38,862 nucleotides of DNA from Campylobacteraceae bacterium (GTDB lineage Bacteria > Campylobacterota > Campylobacteria > Campylobacterales > Sulfurovaceae): the NCBI GenBank assembly GCA_027081405.1, contig JALWKO010000064.1, positions 1-38,862 of the forward strand. The letters run 5' to 3'. The position numbers and the translations under genes were made by a program. Below the pieces are notes generated by a model. The model searched no databases, was not told the DNA's origin, and saw nothing but the letters and a program-made list of their open reading frames with translations. Numbering within the stretch: the stretch's first letter is position 1; every line of letters begins with the position of its first letter. Of this stretch, positions 9,111 to 18,399 are shown one piece after another.

Positions 9111-10208
9111 ATGAATATAGTTTTTGTAATTTCGTCGCTTGGAACTGGGGGAGCCGAGAGAACATTAACATTGATCGCAAATAGTCTATCAGATAAACAT
9201 AGAGTTAAAATTATCACTTTTTCGGAGGTTAATCCTGTATATCATATTAATGACAATATAGAAATTGTACATCTTAATCTACCCAACTGCTCAAAAAGTG
9301 TTTTTTGTTGGATTATTAGTAACATACGGAAAATATTTGATTTGAAAAAAGCTCTAAATGAATCAAAAAGCGATGTAAATATATCTTTTTTGATACATAC
9401 GAACATATTCACAATTATTGCCTCTAAAATAAATGGGCAGAAAATAATTGTTTCAGAAGATGTGGAATACAATTACTATAAAAATGACAAGATCTTGTTT
9501 GCAACTAGAAGAATAATATATAGATTAGCCAATCATGTTGTGGTAAAGACCTTCTCAGATAGTAAAAACTATGTCTTCTTAGATAGAGTAAGCGTCATAA
9601 AAAATCCGCTGCCGAAATTATCGAGTATCAATCATGTGCAATGCATCGAAAAGAAGCCAATTTTATTTGCAGCAGGAAGGCTTGAGCATCAGAAAGGGTT
9701 TGATACACTTATTAGATCCTATTCGAAAATAAGAACAAGCTGGAAACTCTATATAGCAGGCGAGGGCAATGAAAGAAAACACCTGGAAGAAATGATAAAA
9801 AAATATTCTTTGGAGGATCGAGTTATATTATTGGGCAGGATAGAGAATATATTTGATTGGTATAAAATGGCTTCAATCTTTGTACTTTCCTCTCGAAAAG
9901 AAGGTTTTGGAAATGTTCTTATAGAAGCAATGTCGATGGGGTGCGCCGTGGTGAGTTTCGACTGTCCCTACGGTCCCGGGGAGATCATCGAGGACGGCGT
10001 CAACGGGATCCTGGTCGAAGATCAAAACGAAGAGAAATTGCGGGAAGCGTTGGAGCGTCTGATCGACGATGCGGAGCTGAGGCATAGACTGGGGGAAGAA
10101 GCGAAAAAGGCACGGGAGAATTATTCGATCGAAAAAATCGGCGGAGAGTGGGAACGGCTTATCCGGGAAGTTGCAGGGGACAAGAGCCATAGGGGGCAAA
10201 ATCGATGA
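9111..10208 (+). CDS. Family 4 glycosyltransferase with mosaic base composition
   Basis: A 365-aa GT-B enzyme. N-terminal MNIVFVISSLGTGGAERTL is the typical acceptor-domain opening; the C-terminal donor domain has LFAAGRLEHQKGFDTLI and the E-X7-E motif EGFGNVLIE, followed by EAMSMGCAVVSFDCPYGP. ATG 9111 is preferred to ATG 9087, which would overlap the upstream gene by 23 bases. GC content changes abruptly inside the gene: 30% at 9841-9900 and 63% at 9961-10020, with the step near 9931, immediately after the E-X7-E codons. The protein reads without interruption, so the gene appears functional despite the chimeric DNA. Sugar specificity unknown. Confidence 0.9.
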   Translation: MNIVFVISSLGTGGAERTLTLIANSLSDKHRVKIITFSEVNPVYHINDNIEIVHLNLPNCSKSVFCWIISNIRKIFDLKKALNESKSDVNISFLIHTNIFTIIASKINGQKIIVSEDVEYNYYKNDKILFATRRIIYRLANHVVVKTFSDSKNYVFLDRVSVIKNPLPKLSSINHVQCIEKKPILFAAGRLEHQKGFDTLIRSYSKIRTSWKLYIAGEGNERKHLEEMIKKYSLEDRVILLGRIENIFDWYKMASIFVLSSRKEGFGNVLIEAMSMGCAVVSFDCPYGPGEIIEDGVNGILVEDQNEEKLREALERLIDDAELRHRLGEEAKKARENYSIEKIGGEWERLIREVAGDKSHRGQNR

Positions 10209-11314
10209 TTCGAATCGTGTTGGCGATCCGATCGCTCGACATCGGTGGTGCCGAACGGCAGTTCATCGAGCTGGTAAAAGGGATCGACAAAACGCGATTC
10301 GAGGTAACGGTATGCACGATGTACGGTGGCGTCCAAGAACCGATCGTGCGGGAGATTCCCGGTATCACATACCACAACCTGGGGAAAAGGGGCCGGTACG
10401 ACATTTTCGACTTTTCTTGGAAATATCGGAGACTTTTGAACGAAGTGCGGCCCGACGTGATCTATTCGTTCATGGGAGAGATGAATCTCTTTTCGCTCTG
10501 GTGCAAACCCAAAAATACCAGGCTGATATGGGGATTTCGCGCTTCCGATATGGTTCTTTCCAAATACGGGAAAATGGCCCAACTCCTTTTTTGGCTCCAG
10601 AAGAAATTCTCCTGCAGGGTCGACAGGATCATCGCCAACTCCCATGCCAGCGTCGCTTTTCACGAAACGAACGGATTTTGTATGGAACGGGCGGTAGTGA
10701 TCCCCAACGGCATCGACACTGAACGGTTCTGCAGGGACATGGGAAAACGAGAAACGTTTCGAAAACGATACAATCTTGCAAAGAGCGACATCGCGATCGG
10801 GATCGTCGCCCGCATCGATCCAATGAAAGGGTATCCGGTACTGGCACAGGCGGCAAAAGCGCTGCTTGTAAAGTATGTAAATGTGAAGTTTTTCGCCGTC
10901 GGGGATGGGGATCCGGCTATCAAAAACGAATGCGAAGCGATCCTCGGAGAATTTAGCGGTTCCCGATTTGTCTGGCTCGGAAGACGGGAAAACATAGAAG
11001 AGATCTACAGTGGACTGGATGTCGTCGTCTCTCCATCGCTTTTCGGGGAAGGGTTCAGCAATTCCATCGCCGAGGCGATGAGCTCCGAAGTGCCGTGTGT
11101 CGTGACCGATGTGGGGGACAGCGCCGTTATCGTTGGGGATACGGGGATTGTCGTGCCTCCGAATGATCATAAAGCACTTTCTAAAGGGATTGAGAAGATG
11201 ATGCAGATTGATGTATCGAAATTAGGAAAGAGAGCAAGAGATAGGATAAAGGAAAACTTCTCCATTGACAAGATGATACATAGAACAGAAAGGGTCATTC
11301 GTGAAATTAGCTGA
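10205..11314 (+). CDS. Family 4 glycosyltransferase with AT-rich 3' end
   Basis: A 369-aa GT-B glycosyltransferase. It opens IRIVLAIRSLDIGGAERQF, has GIVARIDPMKGYPVLAQA in the donor domain, and E-X7-E as EGFSNSIAE with EAMSSEVPCVVTDVGD after it. ATG 10205 overlaps the previous stop (ATGA). Most of the gene is GC-rich (63% at 11101-11160), but from about 11161 it falls to 35% (21 of 60 in both 11161-11220 and 11221-11280) and continues AT-rich into the next gene. The change lies about 85 bp after the E-X7-E codons, as if the 3' end came together with the downstream methyltransferase. Substrate unknown. Confidence 0.9.
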   Translation: MIRIVLAIRSLDIGGAERQFIELVKGIDKTRFEVTVCTMYGGVQEPIVREIPGITYHNLGKRGRYDIFDFSWKYRRLLNEVRPDVIYSFMGEMNLFSLWCKPKNTRLIWGFRASDMVLSKYGKMAQLLFWLQKKFSCRVDRIIANSHASVAFHETNGFCMERAVVIPNGIDTERFCRDMGKRETFRKRYNLAKSDIAIGIVARIDPMKGYPVLAQAAKALLVKYVNVKFFAVGDGDPAIKNECEAILGEFSGSRFVWLGRRENIEEIYSGLDVVVSPSLFGEGFSNSIAEAMSSEVPCVVTDVGDSAVIVGDTGIVVPPNDHKALSKGIEKMMQIDVSKLGKRARDRIKENFSIDKMIHRTERVIREIS

Positions 11315-12116
11315 TTCCCATAATGAAAAACGTTTTGAATTTGGAAAAAATTGGTCAAATTTTCTGAAGAACCTATCAGAAGAACAAATTGAGAATGCAA
11401 AAAAGGATCTGAAGGATTGGCTTGGCGATATAAAGGGAATGACGTTTTTGGATGCCGGTAGCGGCAGTGGCATTCATAGTTTGGCTGCCAGGATGTTGGG
11501 TGCAAAAGTATATAGCTTCGATTACGATCCGCAGAGTGTTGCGTGCACGAAAGAGCTAAAGAATAGATTTTTCCCCAATGATCCTGATTGGAAAATCGAG
11601 CAGGGGAATGTGCTCGATCAATCCTATATGGAGAATCTAGGGGAGTTCGATATTGTTTATTCTTGGGGGGTGTTGCACCATACAGGGGATATGTGGAAAG
11701 CCTTAGAGTATATAACGATTCCTCTAAAAGAAGAAGGAAAACTATATATCGCAATTTACAATACTCAAGTTTATTGGACGAAATATTGGACATTTGTTAA
11801 AAGAACGTATAATAGCAATGTGGTAATGCGATATTTCTGGACCATATTTTATATTGTATTCAACACTACTAAAGGTGCCATAAAAGACCTTTTGATGCTA
11901 AAAAATCCTTTGACAAGATATAAAGAGTATAAGAAAAATAGAGGCATGTCGATCTATTATGACTTGATTGATTGGATCGGCGGATATCCATTTGAAACCG
12001 CAAAGCCTGAAGATATTTTTGATTTTTATAAGAAGAAAGGCTATATATTGGAAAAACTATATACGGCGAATGGTGGAATTGCCTGTAATGAATTTTTGTT
12101 TATAAAAGAAGAATAA
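11301..12116 (+). CDS. Class I SAM-dependent methyltransferase
   Basis: A 271-aa methyltransferase with MTFLDAGSGSGIHSLAARML (motif I, about residue 48), VYSFDYDPQSV (motif II) and FDIVYSWGVLHHTGDMW (motif IV region); the C-terminal half is hydrophobic and basic, perhaps lining a lipid- or glycan-binding pocket. The GTG start at 11301 overlaps the end of the preceding glycosyltransferase by 14 bases. It is AT-rich, has no CGATCG, and shares its composition with the 3' end of the upstream gene, indicating they arrived together. Substrate not determinable; sugar methylation is likely from context. Its stop abuts the asnB start. Confidence 0.85.
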   Translation: MKLADSHNEKRFEFGKNWSNFLKNLSEEQIENAKKDLKDWLGDIKGMTFLDAGSGSGIHSLAARMLGAKVYSFDYDPQSVACTKELKNRFFPNDPDWKIEQGNVLDQSYMENLGEFDIVYSWGVLHHTGDMWKALEYITIPLKEEGKLYIAIYNTQVYWTKYWTFVKRTYNSNVVMRYFWTIFYIVFNTTKGAIKDLLMLKNPLTRYKEYKKNRGMSIYYDLIDWIGGYPFETAKPEDIFDFYKKKGYILEKLYTANGGIACNEFLFIKEE

Positions 12117-13943
12117 ATGTGCGGAATAGCCGGATTGACCCGAAACGATCCCGACCTTTTGGGGAGGATGCTCGCTTCCATCGCCCATCGGGGGCCGGAC
12201 GATCGGGGAGAATTTTTCGACCGGGGGTTGAGTCTGGGCCATGTGCGCCTCTCGATCCTCGATCTCAGTCCCGCCGGCCATCAGCCGATGGAGTTCGGAA
12301 ACCTGGTGCTGGTCTACAACGGCGAAGTCTACAACTTCCAAGAGATTCGCAAGGAGTTGAAGGCCGGGGGGTATCGTTTCGATTCCGACTCCGATAGCGA
12401 AGTGGTCCTCAAAGCATGGCACCGTTGGGGCGAGGAGGCGCTGCAGAGATTCCACGGAATGTTCGCCTTCGCCGTATACGACAAAACAAAGCGCTGCCTC
12501 ACCCTCTGCCGGGATCGGGTAGGGGTCAAGCCGCTCTATTACCTTGATCGGCCCGATATCTTCGCCTTCGCAAGCGAGCTGCGGGCACTCATGCCGATCA
12601 GCCGCAAGACGATCGACCGTATGGCGCTGGCGCAGTTTTTTACGATCGGCTACATTACCGACGATCAGGCCATTTTCGACGACGTTCGCAAAGTCCCCCC
12701 GGCCCACATCCTCCGCTACGACCTGGAAAGCGGGCACAGCGAACGGGTTCGTTATTGGCGGGTGGAGGAGCATTTCAAGCCTTCGGCCAAGAGTGAAGCG
12801 GAGCTGATCGACGAACTGGAAGAGCGACTGATCGAGGGCATCAAGCTTCGGATGGTCTCCGACGCGCCGGTGGGGGGTTTCTTAAGCGGCGGAGCCGATA
12901 GTTCATTGGTGAGCGCCATCTTGCAAAAGCACTACGGCGATATCCACACTTTCACCATAGGTTTCGCCGAATCCAAGTATGACGAGTCGGGCTACGCCGC
13001 GGCGGTCGCCAGACATTTGGGGACCGAGCACACCCAGGAAATTCTGGGAGCCGATCGGGCCAAGGAGATCCTTCGATCGTTCGTCGAGATCTACGACGAG
13101 CCCTTCGGAGACAGCAGCGGGATCCCTACCTATCTGGTCAGTCAAGTCGCCAAAGAAAACGGCGTCAAAGTGGTCCTCAGCGCCGATGGGGGAGACGAGC
13201 TCTTTTGCGGTTACGAGCGGTACTGGCTCACCCACCGTCTGGGGCGCAAATTCGCCAAACTTCCTTTCCGTAGATATGCCGCATCGATCGTCGAACACTG
13301 TAAACCTTGCCTAATGCGCGTTCCGATCCGAAATATGGAACATAAGCTCGGCTTCTTGCAGAAAATATTGCGTAGCGACGATTGGTTTGCGATCTATCGG
13401 ACGGTCCTCTCCAACTATCGGGACGATCTGGAGATGCTGGGATTGCACTCCCCCGGTTGGGAGGGGGATTCCTTCGCATTCGGCGAAAGGGTCGATCCGA
13501 TGCAGGGGATGATGCTCTGGGATTTCCACCACTATCTCCCCGACGACATCCTAGTCAAAGTCGACCGTGCCACGATGGCCAACTCCATCGAAGGGCGCGA
13601 ACCGCTGCTGGATCACTCCATCATCGAATACGCCGCAAAAATCCCCTTTGAATACAAATACCGAAACGGTGAGAGCAAATACATCCTCAAAAAGGTGCTG
13701 GAGCGGTATTTGCCAAAAGAGCTGATCTACCGCAAAAAGATGGGCTTCGGGATCCCGATGTTCGAATGGTTCCGTAACGATCTGATCGATCTGTTCGATC
13801 GCTATTTCACCGATGACGATGTTATCGATATGGAGTATCCCCGTGCCCTGCTTCAGCGATTTAGGTCCGGAGAGTATGTCAACGTCAACAAACTGTGGTT
13901 CGTCCTGGTTTACAAAATGTGGCGGGAGCGGTACCTCGGATGA
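12117..13943 (+). CDS. asnB: AsnB-like glutamine-dependent amidotransferase (asparagine synthase family)
   Basis: A 608-aa two-domain enzyme. The N-terminal glutaminase begins MCGIAGL with the catalytic Cys2; the C-terminal synthetase domain has the PP-loop LSGGADSS (residues 256-263), which binds ATP. Classical AsnB amidates aspartate, but family members within polysaccharide loci amidate uronic acids of the glycan. Because a probable UDP-GlcA epimerase lies in the same locus, uronic acid amidation is the more attractive role here (inference); ordinary asparagine synthesis cannot be excluded. ATG 12117 directly follows the preceding TAA. GC-rich composition returns exactly at this gene. Confidence 0.88.
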   Translation: MCGIAGLTRNDPDLLGRMLASIAHRGPDDRGEFFDRGLSLGHVRLSILDLSPAGHQPMEFGNLVLVYNGEVYNFQEIRKELKAGGYRFDSDSDSEVVLKAWHRWGEEALQRFHGMFAFAVYDKTKRCLTLCRDRVGVKPLYYLDRPDIFAFASELRALMPISRKTIDRMALAQFFTIGYITDDQAIFDDVRKVPPAHILRYDLESGHSERVRYWRVEEHFKPSAKSEAELIDELEERLIEGIKLRMVSDAPVGGFLSGGADSSLVSAILQKHYGDIHTFTIGFAESKYDESGYAAAVARHLGTEHTQEILGADRAKEILRSFVEIYDEPFGDSSGIPTYLVSQVAKENGVKVVLSADGGDELFCGYERYWLTHRLGRKFAKLPFRRYAASIVEHCKPCLMRVPIRNMEHKLGFLQKILRSDDWFAIYRTVLSNYRDDLEMLGLHSPGWEGDSFAFGERVDPMQGMMLWDFHHYLPDDILVKVDRATMANSIEGREPLLDHSIIEYAAKIPFEYKYRNGESKYILKKVLERYLPKELIYRKKMGFGIPMFEWFRNDLIDLFDRYFTDDDVIDMEYPRALLQRFRSGEYVNVNKLWFVLVYKMWRERYLG

Positions 13944-15106
13944 AAAAACGGCTGGCGATTTTGATCTACTCTCTGGCGCCTGGCGGGGCTGAGCGGGTAG
14001 TCGCTACCTTGTTGCCGGAGTTGATGCGGCACTACGAAGTGACGCTGGTATTGATGAACGAGACGGTTTTTTACGAGATTCCCGAAGGGGTGCGTATCGT
14101 TTTTTTGGAGCGATCGGATCCCGAAGAGAACGGAATCAAAAAGCTGCTCAAACTCCCGCTACTGGCTTGGAAATACCGCACATTGCTGCGATATGAGAGG
14201 GTGGATATCTCGCTGAGTTTCATGAACCGTCCCAACTACATCAATGTCATGGCCAAAATCTTCGGAAGCGGTGCGAAAACGGCGATCAGCGAACGGACGG
14301 CGCCCTCGTATCTATATGCCGGATCTTCGTTCAAAGATCGCGTCAACCGATTTCTCATCCGGAGACTCTATCCCCGTGCTGATCGGATCATCCCCAATTC
14401 GCAGTGGACCCGGGAGGAGTTGATCCGGATGTTTTCCGTCCCGGAGGTGAACATCGATGTGCTGTACAATCCGATCGATTTGGAAATGATCGACCGGCAA
14501 AAAGATGTGGCGATCGATCGGGAAAAGAGGCGGTTTACCTTTGTGGCGCTTGGCCGATTCGAACGACAAAAAAATCACGCAATGCTCATCGAAGCGTTTC
14601 ACCGTGCCGATCTGGATGCCGATTTGTGGTTGATCGGAGACGGTGCATTGCGGCCGGATATCGAACGAATGGTACAACGTTACGGCCTGGAGGATCGGAT
14701 CGGGTTCTTGGGGCGTCAAAAAAACCCTTTTGCGTATTTGTCCAAAGCCGATTGCTTCGTTTTCTCCTCCGATTTCGAAGGATTTCCCAACGCTCTCTTG
14801 GAAACCCTGGCATGCGGTCTACCTGCCGTTTCGACCGATTGTCGTAGCGGTCCGCGGGAGATCCTGGCACCCGGCACGGATAGTACGGCTCAGTGTACCG
14901 GGATGGAGCCGGCCGAATACGGAATTTTGGTTCCTCCCGGAGATACGGACGAACTGGCCCGGGCGATGGAAAGAATGTATAATGACGAGAACTTGCGCCG
15001 CCGCTATGCCCAAAAGAGTCGGCAAGGGGTGCATCGTTTTGAAAAAACTCAAATCGCCCGGGAACTCGGCGGGATTTTGAAAAAACTGGAGGATGAGCCG
15101 GTATGA
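13940..15106 (+). CDS. Family 4 glycosyltransferase, PglJ/PglH-like
   Basis: A 388-aa GT-B enzyme with N-terminus KRLAILIYSLAPGGAERVVATLL, closely resembling the PglJ/PglH GalNAc-transferases that extend the N-glycan on undecaprenyl diphosphate at the inner face of the membrane. Donor-domain signatures are FVALGRFERQKNHAMLIEAF and the E-X7-E EGFPNALLE followed by ETLACGLPAVSTDCRSGPREIL. ATG 13940 overlaps the asnB stop as ATGA; an upstream ATG at 13895 would add 15 unlikely residues within asnB. Position just before pglB matches pglJ in Campylobacter. Whether it is PglJ or PglH in function, and whether GalNAc is the donor, is not certain. Confidence 0.88.
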   Translation: MKKRLAILIYSLAPGGAERVVATLLPELMRHYEVTLVLMNETVFYEIPEGVRIVFLERSDPEENGIKKLLKLPLLAWKYRTLLRYERVDISLSFMNRPNYINVMAKIFGSGAKTAISERTAPSYLYAGSSFKDRVNRFLIRRLYPRADRIIPNSQWTREELIRMFSVPEVNIDVLYNPIDLEMIDRQKDVAIDREKRRFTFVALGRFERQKNHAMLIEAFHRADLDADLWLIGDGALRPDIERMVQRYGLEDRIGFLGRQKNPFAYLSKADCFVFSSDFEGFPNALLETLACGLPAVSTDCRSGPREILAPGTDSTAQCTGMEPAEYGILVPPGDTDELARAMERMYNDENLRRRYAQKSRQGVHRFEKTQIARELGGILKKLEDEPV

Positions 15107-17268
15107 AAACAAACCGATCGGATTTTTTGGATGTGGGGGAAGTGCGGCTCTCGGCGGGTACGTTTGCCGTATTGATGCTGATCGCGTATCTTTTTGTCTT
15201 GGCAATACGCTACATCTGGGTCGACTGGGCCTCGGGGTTCCCCCAGTTTCACTGGAACGGGGAGCTGATGATCAACACCAACGACGGCTATTACTGGGGC
15301 GAGGGGGCTAGGGACATTCTCGCCGGGCATCACCAACCCAACGACCTCTCCCCGGTCGATCAGCCCATCGCAATGCTCACGGCGTTCCTGGCCCGGGTGC
15401 TGCCGCTGAAATTCGAGACGATCATCCTCTGGATGCCGGCGGTTTTCGGTTCGCTCCTGGTGGTGCCCGTGATGCTCATCGGCCGGGCGTTGCGGCATGA
15501 TCTGCTGGGCTTTTTCGCCGCGATGCTCGCCGGGATCGCCTGGAGCTACTACAACCGGACGATGGTGGGGTACTACGACACCGACATGCTGACGATCGTC
15601 TTCCCCACCTTCGTGCTCTGGGCGATCATCCAGGCGTTTCTGACCCGGAAGGACGACTGGGCATTCGGTGCCGCACTGATCACGCTGCTTTATGAGTGGT
15701 GGTATCCCTCCGCGGTGCCATTGGTTGCGGGTTTTGCGGGGGTGGCATTGGTGTATACCGTGATTTTCGAGCGTAACGATGCGATAGGGTACCGGGTTGC
15801 GGGATATCTTTTTCTGGCGGCGACCCCGATCGCGATCGGATACAAGGGGGCGCTGCTCGTCGCGGCGTGGGCCCTTTTTCGTTTTTCGGGCAAGGATCTC
15901 GCCCTTCGGATGACCATGCTGTTCCTCCCGGTTACACTCGTTGTTTTCGCACTTTTCGGGGGGTTCGATCCAATCTGGTATCAGCTCAAAGGGTATATTT
16001 TCCGAGAAGGCACAACGGATGTGGAGTCGAACGCGACACTCCATTTCTATGCAGTGAGCAAAACGGTGCGCGAAGCGGGGAAAATCCCCTTTGAGATCTT
16101 CGCCGATCGGATCAGCGGCCATCCGATCACTTTCGTTTTGGCGACGATCGGGTACGTGATGCTTGCGTTGCGGTATCGGGTGATGTGGCTGGCGCTCCCG
16201 ATGGTGGGGCTGGGATTTCTGGCGATGGCCGGGGGGCTTCGCTTCACCGTTTATGCCGTTCCGGTTTTGGCGCTAGGGATCGCTTATCTGGCGCTTTGGT
16301 TCGCCCGCCGGGTCGCGGGGAGTTTCGGGAAAGACGAGCAAGCCGAAGGGAAACTCGAATGGATCGTCACCTTCGTATTGCTTGCTCTCGTGCTCTATCC
16401 AAACATCCGCCATGTGATCGCCTACAAGGTGCCGACCGTTTTTGATGCCAGCGAAGTCAAAGTTCTCGATCGCCTCCACAAAACTGCCGGAAGAGAAGAT
16501 TACGTCCTGGCGTGGTGGGATTACGGCTATCCGATCCGTTACTACAGCGACGTCAAGACCCTGATCGACGGGGGGAAACACACCGGTGACGTCAACTTCC
16601 CCGTCAGTTTCGCGCTGACCCGACCTGAACTTCCCAGCGCAAACATGGCGCGGCTCGATACCGAATATACCGAGTCGGCTTATCGGACGAAGCGATCGGG
16701 GGCCTATCTGGAGATGATGATGGCCGACTACAACGTCTCCGAACCCGATGCGTTCTTGGCCATGCTGGACGATGTGCATTTCAAACTCCCCGCCAAGAGT
16801 CGAGAGGTCTATTACTACCTACCGTTTCGGATGATGGGGATTTTCCCGACGATCGAAAAGTTTAGCGATATCGATCTGACGACGGGGAAAGAACGGCCGT
16901 TGTCGGCCTTTTACGCGCTCCCCAATTTCATCGTCAAAGGCCGGACGATCGTTTTTGGCAACGGGGCTGCGATCGACACCCAAACAGGGACGTTGAATCT
17001 TGGAAACGGGCAAAAGCAGACCCTCAACCGTCTGGTCGTCACCGGCTACGATCGCAGGGGGAAGCTTCATGTAGAGCAGCGGGTGTTCGATCCGGGGGCT
17101 CGATATTATGCAGTGTTGATGAAAAACTACCACCGTTTGCTCCTGATGGATCGGCGGGCGTTCGAGTCGACTTACGTACAGCTTTTCGTCCTCGAACATT
17201 ACGATCCCAAGCTCTTCGAGCCGGTGATCCTCACCCCGATGGCCAAGGTGTATCGCCTGAAAAAGTGA
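15103..17268 (+). CDS. pglB: Oligosaccharyltransferase, STT3 family (PglB)
   Basis: PglB transfers the lipid-linked glycan to asparagine in sequons on the periplasmic side. The 721-aa protein has a multi-spanning N-terminal membrane region and a soluble C-terminal domain. Metal/acceptor-site acidic residues are visible in NTNDGYYWGEG (Asp61) and YYDTDML (Asp159, Asp161). The sequon-binding WWDYG motif is at 471-475, followed by GYPIRYYSD. The stretch LPFRMMGIFPTIEKFSDID resembles the region that binds the +2 Ser/Thr in the Campylobacter enzymes. ATG 15103 overlaps the upstream stop (ATGA), and pglA follows after 4 bases. This gene identifies the locus as general N-glycosylation. Confidence 0.97.
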   Translation: MKTNRSDFLDVGEVRLSAGTFAVLMLIAYLFVLAIRYIWVDWASGFPQFHWNGELMINTNDGYYWGEGARDILAGHHQPNDLSPVDQPIAMLTAFLARVLPLKFETIILWMPAVFGSLLVVPVMLIGRALRHDLLGFFAAMLAGIAWSYYNRTMVGYYDTDMLTIVFPTFVLWAIIQAFLTRKDDWAFGAALITLLYEWWYPSAVPLVAGFAGVALVYTVIFERNDAIGYRVAGYLFLAATPIAIGYKGALLVAAWALFRFSGKDLALRMTMLFLPVTLVVFALFGGFDPIWYQLKGYIFREGTTDVESNATLHFYAVSKTVREAGKIPFEIFADRISGHPITFVLATIGYVMLALRYRVMWLALPMVGLGFLAMAGGLRFTVYAVPVLALGIAYLALWFARRVAGSFGKDEQAEGKLEWIVTFVLLALVLYPNIRHVIAYKVPTVFDASEVKVLDRLHKTAGREDYVLAWWDYGYPIRYYSDVKTLIDGGKHTGDVNFPVSFALTRPELPSANMARLDTEYTESAYRTKRSGAYLEMMMADYNVSEPDAFLAMLDDVHFKLPAKSREVYYYLPFRMMGIFPTIEKFSDIDLTTGKERPLSAFYALPNFIVKGRTIVFGNGAAIDTQTGTLNLGNGQKQTLNRLVVTGYDRRGKLHVEQRVFDPGARYYAVLMKNYHRLLLMDRRAFESTYVQLFVLEHYDPKLFEPVILTPMAKVYRLKK

Positions 17269-17272
17269 GCCG

Positions 17273-18397
17273 ATGCGTTTTGGCTTTCTCTCCCACCTGG
17301 ACGACAATCTCTATCTGTTTCGCCTCCCGATCATGCGAGCGTTGGTGGAGCGCGGTCATACGGTCTATGCGATCGCTCCCAAAGGGAAGCGGTGGGAAGC
17401 GTTCGAATCGGAGGGGATCGTACCGGTGCACTATCCCATCGATCGCCGCAGCGTAAATCCCTTCAAAGAAAAGCAAGCCGTCGATGCGATCTACCGGGCG
17501 ATCGCGCCGTTGCGGCTGGATCTGCTGCATACCTTCACCGCCAAACCCAACATCTACGGCACCATCGCCGGACGCAAAGCAGGGATCGAGCGGATCTACA
17601 ATCTCGTCGAAGGCTTGGGTTCTTTTTACGTCCAGGACGATCTCAAAAGCCGCGCGATGCGCCTTTTGATCGAGCGTCTCTATCGGCGTACGTTCCGACG
17701 CAGCGACGGAGTGGTGTTCGTCAATCGGGACGATCCGGCGTATATGATCGACAAAGGGATCGTCCCACCCGAAAAAGTGACGGTGATCCGCAGCGTGGGG
17801 GTGGATACCGAGGCGTTTTCTCCCGAGCGAGTCGATCGCAAGATGCTTGCCGAACTCAAAGCCCGTTACGTCCCTGGGGATAAACCGGTGGTTTTGATGG
17901 TGGCGCGAGCCATCTGGCACAAGGGGGTGCGGGAGTTTTACGAAGCGGCCGGGCGGCTGGGGGATCGGGCCCGATTCATCCTGGTGGGGGGGATCGATCC
18001 GGGAAACCCCAGTTGCGCCGATGCGGCGTTTCTGCGTTCCGGGGCGGTGGAGTGGGTCGGCGAGCAGCAGGCGATGCGGGAGTGGACGGCCTTGGCCGAT
18101 GTGTATGTCCTCCCAAGCTATCGAGAGGGGGTCCCCAGGACCTTGCTGGAGGCCGCCGCGATGGGCAAGCCGATCGTCGCTACCGACGTGGTGGGGTGCA
18201 GAGAGGTAGTCGAAGACGGGCGAAACGGACTGTTGGTACCGCCCAGAGATGCCGCGGCATTGGCCGATGCCATCGGGCGGCTGTTGGACGATTCCGCGTT
18301 GCGGCAGCGGATGGGGGAGGCTTCTAGGGAGTTGGCCGTGAAGGAGTTCGCGATTCCCCAAATAGTCGAGCAATATTTGCGTTTGTACGGGGTATAG
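17273..18397 (+). CDS. pglA: Family 4 glycosyltransferase PglA (second sugar of the N-glycan)
   Basis: A 374-aa GT-B glycosyltransferase starting [20 protein letters not shown], like C. jejuni PglA, which adds GalNAc to undecaprenyl-diphospho-diNAcBac. Further features are [18 protein letters not shown], typical of this subgroup, [20 protein letters not shown] in the donor domain and the C-terminal [20 protein letters not shown], where the E-X7-E motif spans EGVPRTLLE. It lies between pglB and pglC as in Campylobacter. ATG 17273 is 4 bases after the pglB stop. The gene is dense in CGATCG sites (five at 17341-18180), which is the compositional signature of the host region. GalNAc as donor is inferred by similarity. 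Confidence 0.9.
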   Translation: MRFGFLSHLDDNLYLFRLPIMRALVERGHTVYAIAPKGKRWEAFESEGIVPVHYPIDRRSVNPFKEKQAVDAIYRAIAPLRLDLLHTFTAKPNIYGTIAGRKAGIERIYNLVEGLGSFYVQDDLKSRAMRLLIERLYRRTFRRSDGVVFVNRDDPAYMIDKGIVPPEKVTVIRSVGVDTEAFSPERVDRKMLAELKARYVPGDKPVVLMVARAIWHKGVREFYEAAGRLGDRARFILVGGIDPGNPSCADAAFLRSGAVEWVGEQQAMREWTALADVYVLPSYREGVPRTLLEAAAMGKPIVATDVVGCREVVEDGRNGLLVPPRDAAALADAIGRLLDDSALRQRMGEASRELAVKEFAIPQIVEQYLRLYGV

Positions 18398-18399
18398 GG

